A DNA stretch of 64,000 nucleotides from Sarcocystis neurona (taxonomy: Eukaryota; Apicomplexa; Conoidasida; Eucoccidiorida; Sarcocystidae): NCBI GenBank assembly GCA_000727475.1, contig KL647293.1, positions 2,306,588-2,370,587 of the forward strand, given 5' to 3'. The notes under the pieces were generated by a model that worked only from the letters and a program-made list of their open reading frames with translations, had not been told where the DNA came from and ran no database searches. Both the position numbers and the translations under genes were made by a program. This document shows, one piece after another, positions 12,131-23,200 of this stretch (position 1 is its first letter; each line of letters opens with the position of its first letter).

Positions 12131-15100
12131 TAAGGAGGAAATGTCGGGTTCGCAGACACATGTTATTGCTTTAGACACTGTACCTGTTTGGGGGTCAAGT
12201 CGACGACACGGTAAGCAAAGCATGAGTGAGCAAGCTTCCTGCTCTGTGAAAATCTATATAGTGTTGCGCAGTTGGAGGCGAGTAGGTGTATCTCCGAGCA
12301 GTCGAGGAGAAGTCTGTGGTCACGCTGTGCGGACGTGACACCGCCGTGCCGCCCCTTGCGAGGTAATGATGGGAAGTTCATCTGCAGTCTTGTCGCCTCG
12401 CAGCGTCCACGGTCTGAGACTCTGCCCAAGTGCACCACTTCCTGTGAACCTACGAAGATATTTAAGACGCAGAAACTTTGTGAATGCGCGGCCGCAGCGT
12501 CGTGAAGTACCTTCATTACCTGAATTTGGATAAAGAACTTCACGCCACGTCTTAACTTTGTCGATAATATCCATGGAAAATGGGCCTGGGCCCGATGAAG
12601 CACGTGAGCACGGGTTTCGTTACACGTGCAAATACGCCTACAGGTACGGAATGCTGTCCAGTCTCTACAGTGGATAAAGTGGAACTTAACACAACGTACT
12701 CAACGTTCTGCAGGGTCAAATTCTGCATATCGTCGATCTACGGCTTCAAAACCACTGGCATGCTACCCACTTGTCACAACCTTAGGTGTCTAAGCTCACC
12801 AACTACCTTGCACTCTTCCCTGCTCTGTGCTTGTTCAAGCACGCTTACGTGCCCCTGAGGGGTTTAGAGTAGCGTCCTTAGGCTCGGTCGGGGCAACGTA
12901 CGACTACGCTCCGACGATTCTACGTTGGCCCAAGAACACTGCGGCGAAGGATGCACGCAGAATGTGGTGGTAACCTGCTGCGCGGTTTTTCACACTGCAG
13001 CTACAAGTTGACCGGGCCGCTTTGGGGGTCCGCAGATTTATTTTCTACAAAGCTCTAGTAATAGCTGTCACGTGCTCACATATCTGGGCAGCCACGTGCA
13101 TGGGCCAGACTGCCGTAGTCCTAATAGACAAATTTGCAAAACATTTTACTGCTAAAAACCTCCGGTTACAAGGGTGAAGTCCGGAGCTTACTCTCACCGC
13201 ATTACGTGGTTCAAGCTGGTCTCCGGCACCGGTCTGATGTGTGGCACAGGGGACCGGTGTAGAACAGCCGGATCAGGGACACTTTCTCCGTTCTCCCGCA
13301 TTATGAGGGAAGATTTTGTCGTACTGCGTTGTCGGATACAACAACGTGTCATACGTTGGGTTCTGTCACAGGGATCTGGGTGGCACGGATGCTCTGTAGA
13401 CCTTCTGCGGATGAACCCCAGAAAGCGAAGGAGTGACTCTAGAAGACAGTCCCCCTACCAACATGTGCAAGCCCACTTACAATCGCGATGATGACGCGGA
13501 TGGACTCCTTCGCCGCATGAGCCCTCTTAAGAAAAGATTGCTGCTTGACTACCACCTTCTGCTGCCAGTGCTGCTGCCAGTAGTCACCTCTACAGTGTAA
13601 CAATCAAAACTGGGGCACCACTTTGCGGAATTTTTCTTGAGTAATGCGGATGGTTCAAATCGGTGACGAGCTTGCGGCGCAGGTGCGAACGACCGCGAAG
13701 CCGGGAGGAAATAATCGAAAACAGAGGCTGGCTACTTTGCCCACGATAGCGGTAGAACACCGGAAATATATCAGATTTCCAGGGGCGTCAAAATGTAGAA
13801 CGTCACCCAAGTCTTTCCGTCAAAAGTTTTTCCAGGTTTGTGTGCACGTACATGAATGAGTCAGAATCGAGACACGCAAGCAGAGTTGTGGTAAGTTGTT
13901 AATGAAGGCTCGGGTCCAAGCGCAACAACGTGGCACAACGACAAAAAATTAGTCAAGAAGAACCAATAATAGAAGTAAATCGGCTAGTCGCTACTGCCCT
14001 CTCATCCGTGTCGTCCTGGCTGTTCTGCGTGCACGACTCTCGGCTTTACCTCACGGTCGGTTCAGTCTACCCAGAGTGCACGCTCACTCTTCTGCGTTAC
14101 TGGCCTTTTCCGGAGCAACAAAAGCTCGCAAGCCTCTTTCCTTCGAACGCGAGAATTGACTGTTTGGCCGTTCGTCGTCACAGCGTTTGGGCGCGTCTGA
14201 TGCATGTCGTGGTCCTTGTCGTTTTCACGTCCTCCAATAGGCCTTCCTTTTGCTCGGTGCATCCTGCGGGGGATTCACAGCCTGTTCCACTTACCACAGT
14301 TTTGATACCAAGGGGTATCTGCGTTGCATGCTGGTGTGTAAATTCTGTTCCTCTCGTACATTAAAACACAGGAAGTCGCACCATCTTCTACATTACATAT
14401 TCCATAAACATTGCATCAATTTTTTCTGGGCCAATATAGAGCTCTTCCCGTCTTCCCAATTACCGCTAAAGTGGACAATGAGAGACAACTTGGAATATTT
14501 CTCCTTTGTTGTGTGTATCAGCTGCTATGAGTACCGTATGGCAAACATTAGGGATCCTCGCTTCGAAGTGCCACTGAAGCTGTTACACTGTCGTGGTCTA
14601 CCTGCAACGATATTTTCTCACCACTTGCAAGTTAAATTTATTCCACTTCACCGTCAGGATCCCCGGAATTCCGCCCCTCCCCCCGGCGGTCGCGGAGTTC
14701 TGCAGCTCCCTCGACCACTAGGACACACAGACGACATCAAATTTGCCGGTGGTTCCCCACGATTCTGCAGCATGTTCAATTCGTGTTTGTGCCGCATCAT
14801 GTTAGTCAAAAGCAAGTTAGGGTGACAAACACGACGCTGGCACCACAATACACATGCGAGAAACGGAAAAGAGGGAAAGTTATTTTGCTTTGAGAGTTCC
14901 CTCAACAGCTGCAGAGCGGTCTTGGGGAGCGTCACACTCAGGAAGGACTCCACTGAGCGCGGCGACATTTGACTACCCAGCAGCTGAGACGCAGCGAAAA
15001 AACTGCTGAGGCTTACGTGGGATGCTAGCGGTCCGACGCCCGTGCTACAAGAGAGGTACACACGAAGGCCCTCCAGCTCAGTGAAGCCTCTGCGATGACA

Positions 15101-17726
15101 GGCCACATTTATAGAGTATACGTAGCTGCACGCAGCCCACAGACACATTTGAAGGTGCAGACTCAGCAGACTTAAGAAGTGTCCGCACTAAGAAACAGCA
15201 GTATACATATTAACAACCTTGAATCCCTGCTCATTGACTTAAAATGACGACAAACGCACAGAGCGCCTTTCGTACGCAGTCTGACCAACGCATTCACTTT
15301 TCTCTTCTCGTCGGCTGCAGACCTTGTCAGGAGCATTTCACTGCGTTTGTGCCGCCATTCGTGCTACAGCATAGCTTGTCGGTGGTGCCCATGGCTGCGA
15401 CGAGTGTCCGCTCTATGTTAGTGGTCGCGCGCAGTGCAGCTGCTGCTATTGCGTGTATATTCCTCTCGCAGGCGGTGGTGTACCTAGGAAGGGGAGAAGA
15501 GAGTAGCCAAGGTGACGTCTCTGCAAGCTCCCAGGATTTTGAATAGACAAAAGCTAATGTGAACTCGGTCGACACGCGCGGCGTCGTGATGCGCGCGGAA
15601 TTCGATGCATTCCAGTATCCCTCTTACGTAAGTTGTCACACCGGCTCAGTGTCCGTCTCCCTGCGTTCGGCTTCTGCTTCAGGTACGCACTGGAATGACA
15701 TGAGGTGTGGAGATCTCAATTGTTTATAGATACAAGATTATGCTTGCATGTTCTCCATTCAACATCCATCTGGCCTGACTTGTTCCCCGCACGCAGGCAA
15801 GGCTCGTGTCCGACTCTGCTGGGATGTGTGGTATAGGGCATCAACACTGATTTGCACGAGCACGTAAGCTTCCCTGAAAAGGTGAAACACGTACGCGCTG
15901 TACGCATTCATCTCACAATACGGCACACTTGCGTGTAGGTGTGCACCTAATGGACAGTAGAACGCTGTTGAGTAGAAATCTTAGTGTAGAACGTGTGCAA
16001 TGTAGTTTTTAGCTGGTAAGATGTCAGAGCTTGTGACATTGCACATGCACTTACTGAATTTAGGCGCGTGTGCACGTGATGACCAGTTGCTACGTAGCCA
16101 CGATCTATCGTGATGTAAATAAAGCTCTTCGTTCATATTCTTCAAGTGAATAGCAATCATATACGATGTAGTAGACATAGCTGGTTGGTACGACATCCTT
16201 CAAATCTGATTCGCAGATTGTCCTATCCTGTTGTACTCTCCCTACAAAAAGAGTCAAAATTGCAAGGTTTCTTGAGGGGAGCCGCGAGGACTTAAGGCTT
16301 CTGCGCTCAAAGAGGTTGAGAACGTAGTAGTACATACACCTGTGAATGCGAAAGAATGACGTCACATCCTGTAGTGTGTACTTTGCAGCCCCGCTTTCCA
16401 GAAGGCGGCTCACCAATGTGAGAAGCTATCGGTGAAGTCTGAATGCTTCTCTGCGTAACCTCTGAAGGTGTCGGAACCTGTTCCTCTGCGCAGTACACGC
16501 GCGACTGCATGTGTCCATGTACCGGAGACTACCACGAACTCAGAGTCTTCCGAAGTTACACTCTGTTTGTAGCACAGCTTCAGCAGTTGCATCTTTCTGC
16601 CTGCAACAGTTTCCGAATGGACAAACACTACTTGTCGAATGCGCGGCGCGGTGGAATACTGGACAGCTAGTGACTCAGCAGAATCCCTCTACGGCTGTTT
16701 CTTTGTTAGAAAAATGACTGTTCTTGGCGTTTGTCCCCACCGTGTGTCTCAGTGTGTTATGAAGCACCATTTTTTCTTCTGTCACTGTGTTGCCGGGGTA
16801 CTCGCAGTGGGGTAGTTACTGTCATTACTCTGCAAAAAGCGTCTCACACTCAGTGACTCGCTCAACGCCACAACGGCACAGTTGTCACACAAAAAGGTTA
16901 CAAACAAAAGACAACTCTTGATGAGCGAATCCCTTTTCTCGAGCAAGCCGTGCTACTGCGCCGATACTGCGGCGCCAGAGCTGCCAGACAAAGTGATGGG
17001 AGTTCCTCAATGCTTATGGCACGAATGCTGCGACTTTGACAATTTTCAGCGTCAGTACCAAACTCCCAAGATCCTCCGCCGCTGTCGCGACACTCAGTTA
17101 ACAATATCAGTAGAATCGACAGCGGCACGGTCGTGCACGCCTCCTACACGAGAGACACAGAAATGGAAGAGAGACAAGTTTTGTCCCTTTTTTCTAATTG
17201 GAAGAGAAGAACGGCGTAAGCACAACATTTAAAATGGTCTGCTGTTTGGGACGGATTAACATGGAAGAAACAAACATAGGCTTCGTGTTTGTCTGCGCTG
17301 CAGACGAACAAAGTGATGAAACGCAAAGATCTCGCATATGCATCTCATCCAGATACTGGCACAGAATTATCCTGTTCCTTGCCATTTGAAGAGATCTCTC
17401 ACGGGCAATCCGCCACTGCAGTGTGTAGTGTCGTTTAGGTCCACTGGTTACAGGACGCCAGCGCGCCTTCGGCTACTTGAAAGGGTGACAAGCGAATCAA
17501 TGCGAAGCCCTCACATTTGCAGAAAATTCGTAGCATCTTTCGTCTCCGCATTGTTTTCTGCATGATGGTGAAGTTGATGCTTTCTGCGACAGGTTCTCCT
17601 GTAAAACGAGTTCTGCTGACGACCTGGCTGTTTGTCCTCTCATTCCCGGCACGGTACCGCCCCGTATGTTCACTAGTACCGAGCGTTTCACAGGCTCGAA
17701 TCCATATGTTCTTAACGACATCTTGC
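12131..17726. other. Spacer with no convincing gene apart from one small ORF
   Basis: The longest frames here (144 to 191 codons at 13.9-15.1 kb) overlap one another on both strands, lack signatures and do not join into a splice model. A possible short secreted ORF at 15244-15546 is listed separately. No RNA gene was recognised. Confidence 0.4.
15244..15546 (+). CDS. Possible small secreted protein or first exon
   Basis: A 100-codon ORF begins at AAAATGACG, a favourable apicomplexan start context. A second ATG at codon 50 (CCCATGGCTGCG) is followed by a signal-peptide-like stretch, a basic MAATSVRSMLVVARS and then AAAAIACIFLSQAVVYLG, and an acidic/Ser tail (EESSQ). A GTGACG donor-like site at 15512 could make this exon 1 of a longer gene, and a strong GTAAGT lies at 15627. 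No homology is recognised. It may equally be a chance ORF. Confidence 0.25.
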   Translation: MTTNAQSAFRTQSDQRIHFSLLVGCRPCQEHFTAFVPPFVLQHSLSVVPMAATSVRSMLVVARSAAAAIACIFLSQAVVYLGRGEESSQGDVSASSQDFE

Positions 17727-20098
17727 TCATTCCGACGAGCGGGTCCTGCTCTTCAGGGCTCCACTGAAGTAAATCAGCTTCACGACAGGGGTACGGGATT
17801 TGTCAGCACTATTCACTTTGTCACCTGGCATCTCTATTGCTGGAAAGGGTGGCTTGTACTCTTTCCTTCTCACGCGTCGAAAATCTACGCCTGTGAAATA
17901 GGGATGTCGCATCACGTTGTCAAGGGTAAGTCTCTTTTGTACATTTGAAGCCTTCATTTTCCTAGTCAGGTCCCCAAGGAGTTTGTTAGCGGGCACCTTT
18001 GTCTTCCACGTTGTCTCCCGTAATTCTCTCAGAACGTCAAATGTTTCGCCGAGGCTATACACATCATGCAGCTTTCGCGTTGTCACGATGGGAAATATGT
18101 GATCGAAGCATTGTAGGACTTCAGGAGCCATGAAGAATTTCGTTCCTGCGCAGAAGGCGAGTGATTCATGTCTTCTCACGGTTTCGAAATCACTTAGCGC
18201 CACGTGACCGTCGGGCATGACCAGCACATTGCCAAATTTCACGTCGCGGTGCACTATTCCATGATCGTGCAAATCCTTGAGTGCACATACCAACTCCGCA
18301 CACATCAGGCGAAAATCGCACGTTGGCTCCCTCTGAACCATCTGAGACAAGCTTCGTGCCTTGGGCAGTATCATATACACAATAGAAGAGCGTGTCGCGC
18401 TACGCGCCAGGCCCAGGAGCGGTAGCAGAAAAGAAAATGTGTCGCGGTGACGCCATAACAGCTGATGGATATACGCTTCCTTCATGAAATGCCCTGAATC
18501 CCATAAAGAGCACATGCACACTTTTAGTACTACCCCGTGCTGTACATCCTCTCTCCGGATGCGCAGCTGCTTCAGCACGTTTTTAGGCAAGTGTGATAAT
18601 TCAACGATCGCCGAACGATCGCGAGAACTTCTTTGATCCAAATGACTTCCAACTTCGTCCCACACGTAATGGTCTTTAATAGGTGGGAGGGTACGGTAGT
18701 GAAAATACAGCTCCAACCGCGCTGAAAGCACAAAGAGCAAGAGGGGGCAAGAAGTCGTACCTCAAGAACGGCGTTATTCGACAGATGGAGGCAATGCAGG
18801 GACACGACAGTGTGTCTGGATCCCCGCAGAAGCGCATACAGGTACAGCACGCTGGACTATCACACGGACGAGGGCACACACATCCAGGTGCATAGAGCAC
18901 GTTTGCACATCGACTTCGATCCAGTGGCCAACGCAGAAGGAAGGAAGGCAGGCGCGTATGTACTTGCGTGCGTACGGAAGACAAGTGAACGTCGGTAGGC
19001 GTTTTCGGACTGATCATTCCCATAGACACTGACACATACACACGGGACAAGGAAGTAGCTACACCTGTGTGGTGCAGAGGAGCACGATTGACTTCCCGGC
19101 GTAGTTGTACATATGTGCATTCATGATGCAAGGTGCGTAAATGGCAACAACTAAGGTTCTCTTACTTGGGACGCGTTTGCATTCACGATGCAAGGCGCGT
19201 AAATGTCAACGACTAAGGCTCTCTTACTTGGGATGTAGAACCGGACGGCTTTGCTGTGCTTCGCGCCGTCTTGCAAAATGTTAGGACTCAGTGGAAAAGA
19301 GTTGCCAACACGTTTCTCTGGTTCCCATATTTTTGGCTGATAATAAAGCTGTGTTCGCTTTACGGGCGGCGGTCGCCATAGCCCTACAGCTTCACAGATC
19401 TGAAAAAAACGTTGCCTCAATGCGATCCAGAAACTTAGAGTCCTTTCTGCTGTTGTCAGGTCGAGGTGAACCAATTCTGCTTTTGTCCTATGCTGACGAT
19501 CGGCCCGTTTTCGAGCTGCTTCGCGTCGTTGATCAGCAACGTCCAAAGGCTCACGTGAAGTAGGTGCTCTGTCTGCATCTGCCACTGGTGAAGCCAGCGC
19601 GTCGGCTGAAACGAAGGCCAGTGTCCAGTGTGACAATCGCAGGATTCCCACGACACAAATCAAGCCAGACAATCCGAAAGACAACCTCAGAGTGGATCTC
19701 AACTGACGCCGTCCCCCTTCGCTCGTCTTTGCGCACAGGTTGTGTCCGACACTTCTGGTTGCACGGCTCGCAGCTGCTCCGGTTGTCGCTGTTTCTTGCC
19801 CACTCTGGCTGCTACACCTGTTGAACTGAGTCTTTTTGCCGTAGGTGTGGCAACAACTGCTTCTTCCCCTGATCCGTCCCACATTGTGAGTTCCCAAGGC
19901 CAGTGCACCCGGCACCGAGCCCCTACGACGCCTGCACAGGAACAGCGGAGGAAGAAAGCTGCAGTTGTGTCCGGCAAAGGTGGGCTCTCCCCACGAGTGC
20001 GTTGTCGCGAAGAACTTGAAATGGCGGCGTCCGTCATCTAGTTTGATTTGTGGACAGCGCTTCCGTGACAGGCAAGCACCTTTCTCCAGTGCATTCAC
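17727..20098 (-). CDS. Secreted RAH-type (rhoptry/WNG-like) protein kinase, glycine loop not visible
   Basis: Two exons: the RAH exon down to 19228 and the kinase exon 18721-17727; the 506-bp intron runs 19227-18722 (donor AA|GTAAGA, acceptor CTTTCAG|CG) and the join keeps frame (FYIP-T-RLELYFHY). Exon 1 has a hydrophobic signal-anchor-like stretch (19687-19610), then an Arg/Lys-rich amphipathic helix (19531-19376), the membrane-association element known from ROP kinases. The kinase domain has Lys in VVLK (18524), a helix-C Glu (18479), HRDVKFGN (18251), DFE instead of DFG (18191), MAPE (near 18128) and a basic KEYKPPF tail reminiscent of AGC kinases. No GxGxxG loop precedes the Lys. Its absence, with a secretory N-terminus, points to the WNG class of secreted coccidian kinases. 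Metal-binding and catalytic Asp are kept, so it may be active. The frame has no ATG upstream of the RAH, so the start is unresolved; 20098 is only the limit of the open frame. A nearby ATG at 20037 is in another frame. Confidence 0.8.
19109..19232 (-). repeat. 62-bp tandem duplication carrying the kinase splice donor
   Basis: On the minus strand a unit beginning CCCAAGTAAGAGA occurs at 19232-19171 and again from 19170 to about 19115, with only a few substitutions. Each copy contains the same AA|GTAAGA donor (19227 and 19165). Only the upstream donor leaves the phase needed by the kinase exon. Confidence 0.85.
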
Positions 20099-20164
20099 TG
20101 AGGTGTATTCTGTTGAAAGTCTGTGGACACAAGAGAGCGGAGGTTGGAATTACTAGAGTAAAAC

Positions 20165-20221
20165 TCACATGCATGCCTGCTTACGCTTACAGACGTAAGC
20201 TGTAAGTCTTACGTCTGTAAG
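20165..20221 (-). promoter_or_regulatory. Candidate kinase promoter element: TGCATGC plus hairpin
   Basis: Upstream of the kinase on its own strand lie a TGCATGC motif (20170-20176), a core seen in ApiAP2-bound promoters of apicomplexans, and a 14-bp-arm inverted repeat (CTTACAGACGTAAG, 20186-20199, with its complement at 20208-20221, 8-nt loop). Position and motif suggest regulation; no direct evidence of function. Confidence 0.35.
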
Positions 20222-23200
20222 ACTGACAGCGTGTGCGCAATCGCGAGTTTACGCGTCTCTCTGCCGACTACTTTTGCAATCAAGCGAGTCTCAAGTCAGT
20301 TATGAACTTACTGCATCTACGGAACGCGTCAAAAGCAGGCAAATGGTATTACGACTTGGAGGACGTAGAAGTCCGACGCACCCTCACGCTTCAGCAGTCC
20401 TCGCGTAGAAGTACGACGCACTCTCGCACGTCAGGTATCCACGCGTAGACGTGATGATGGACCAATCTGTTCTGGGAGAGTGGCGTCTGACGTGTGGCAG
20501 CAGCAACAGCACAGGGCTGGTGACACATGTGTGCGTTACCGTGATGCACAGTGACATTTTGCCCTCTCTTTTTTGACGGCTCTTTTTCCTGAACGACTCT
20601 GCACGTAGCTGCATTCCAACCGCGGAGAAAACAGACATAGCGGCGTCGTCAGCTGCCGCTCCACCAACACGTAACCTGCGTTGAGAGGGTTGTGCTCCAG
20701 ACTTCCTTCTGGAGCCCTCTCACTACTTATCAAGCAGATGTAGACATGGGTGACACAAGTTGCCCTCTACGGTATCCTGTACCGTAGCCATGCGCTGGAT
20801 CAGAAAACACGTGTTCTGTGCTACGCTATCTCTACAAGTGTTCTGTGCTACACTATGTCTGCAGGTCTTAGTCTCAGTGTTGTACTGTGCAACCCAGTCG
20901 AGTCCTACAGCATCGCATCATACCTTCCTGTAGGTTGTCCCTGCATGTCGGGTAACACGTCTGTAATCACTTCCACGAGAAACACTGTACAAGGGTTCAA
21001 CCAGGACAATAGTCTCCTGCTTTTCTTTGGCCTTTGGAGTGATTCAGAAATTTACCGTGGGGAGTGGTCAGCTCTGCATGGCTCGGTCGCCGGCTCGATG
21101 CTGATGTTGACGGAAGCTGTATTTGCTACGACAGTTCAGGGTCCGGGTGAGATGTCCTCCCGTTGCCACAATTCTATCCCGCAGCTCCTCTGTGTAATTT
21201 ACTGCATGTTGCCGGCTCCAAGACATGAACACTAGAGATACCCTGGCATCGGCGGCTTCACCAGTGGAGGCAGTAAAGCAAAGATATTGTGACATCGTTG
21301 GCCTTAGTATCCGTGTAGGCAGTAAAGCTTGGAGCAGATGCCACGGGAGAGCTGAGGGGCTTTATCGCGCACTGAAAGGGGGTGAAATATCATGGCTGTT
21401 TCGTAGCTCACATTCAAAAACTGCACGTACATAGTAGCAGTAGTGGTCCGAGGCTGCAGACTTTCGTTGGTGGACACAATCTGTCGGGCGTGGCATCCTC
21501 TAGTGACCGGAAGCGGCTATGCGTTGTTGCCTCTATAGGTGTCGGGCACTTGTCGAAGCCGGTTGGTGGCGGAAACAGCCGTCGTCTCCCGCCACCATTC
21601 CGCGCAGTCGCGTTTTCAGAGGTACAGCGGCGGGAGCCCGTCTCACGGAGACAATCGTAATTCGCTGTGAAGCATTATGCATTTCGCATGCCTTTTGCGG
21701 TATGCGGGGGCACGCCGGTCATTTACTTCCATATGTGGCCGCTCCATTAATGGTGTGCTCCTTTTGTACTGCTACTGCCACACCGATCATTTCTAAAAGC
21801 GTCCTCGTGTCTTGTCTACTTGTATCTTGTCTGCCCATCTCTGCTTCATTTCACTTCCTCAGTTATGGTATAGCGTGTGACAGTGTCTTCTGTGTCTTCC
21901 ATCAGTAATCTTTTGGTTGTGCCACTAAGCGAAAAGTTTTGGAGACCGCTTCCGTATTAGGTGGCTCAACAACTCGGGCGCACGCCACGAGGCTGGAAGA
22001 GGAACAATGCGCCACCTCGAAATCTGCCGACAGGCTACCTGTAAGATCCGCAAGAATGGCTGCTGCCTCACGTACTACAGCAGAGAAAAGGGGCGTAACG
22101 GCTGGTAGGGCGGGACTGCGTGCAACTCGTAGGCTGTCTGGGTAGGGTTCACTTTACGGGAGGAGTGATACATGAACGATGGTAACGGTACCAGTGTTGG
22201 TGTCCGTTGCCCCGAGGCAGCGGGCACCGTGCACCATGGTGATATGGAAAGCTTATATAGTAATAGATACACAACTGCAAAGCGATAGTGCTTTGTGCTC
22301 CACTCCCCGAGCCAAGATGCTGTTTCACCTTCAAATGTATTCTTTGGAGTTTCACGCGCGTTGTTTCGAATATGCGAAACCGATTGCCGGTTCTCACCTA
22401 CAAGCAGTGCTGGATCAATAGCGCGGCCGCGTGCCTCGAAGGCTGTCAAAACACGCTGCGTTTATCCACGTACAACCGGGGGTGTGACAATAGCCGACTC
22501 CAGTCTTTGGTATCTGTCCTAGGCGTAACTCGCCTCAGTTCTGTTGCGAGAGGGCTGTGCAGACGGAAGTCCCAAAAGAACTGCACGATGGCAGCGAGTG
22601 ACCGCCTTCACAGCAATTTTCTGTAGACATCCTCTGGACACATACGTACAAAGGAGTGTATTGTTCGCGCGTCTGTTTTGGGATCACAGAAGCCTGCTGC
22701 TCTACTAATATGTGCAAAGACATAACTATAGAAAGATAATTTGCGTGTGTCGTTCACGTCTGTATCAACGTGTCAGCAGATGGTTGTTTCTCCGCCCTGT
22801 ACGCACACTGTAGGGATACCGCGGCAGGATCCGGAGATGACCACGGCATACGGGATATGCGCCGCAATTGGTAACTTTCATACGCTACATGGGGAGTTCA
22901 TCTCAATTGAATAGCAATCCAACGGGTATGCGTTTGCAGACGACTTTGCCGTCCTACTGTTTCTCTGAACGTTGCAGCACAAAGGCTCAACGTAGGACAC
23001 ACAGAATGTATGCTAGATTCGAAAACAGCAGAAATATTGTGCTTAGCTCACAAATGAATTTGAGGCCAATTACTGTACACAGTGTTTTGAACAGCTTCGT
23101 CGTCCAGTCAGTGTACTTTCAGGCGTCAGTAAACCTCCAGAAATAGATTATGTACATACGGTCAAGCGACCACTTCTGCGTGTTCGCGGAACTCCACGGA

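Noticed and set aside
13655..13700. tRNA B-box-like GGTTCAAATC (also GGTTCGA-like sites at 26087, 52195 and 63870)
   Set aside because: No A-box or cloverleaf could be built around any of them.
14654..15148. 164-codon minus-strand ORF near the kinases
   Set aside because: No kinase motif or signal peptide, and no similarity by eye to the kinase exons.
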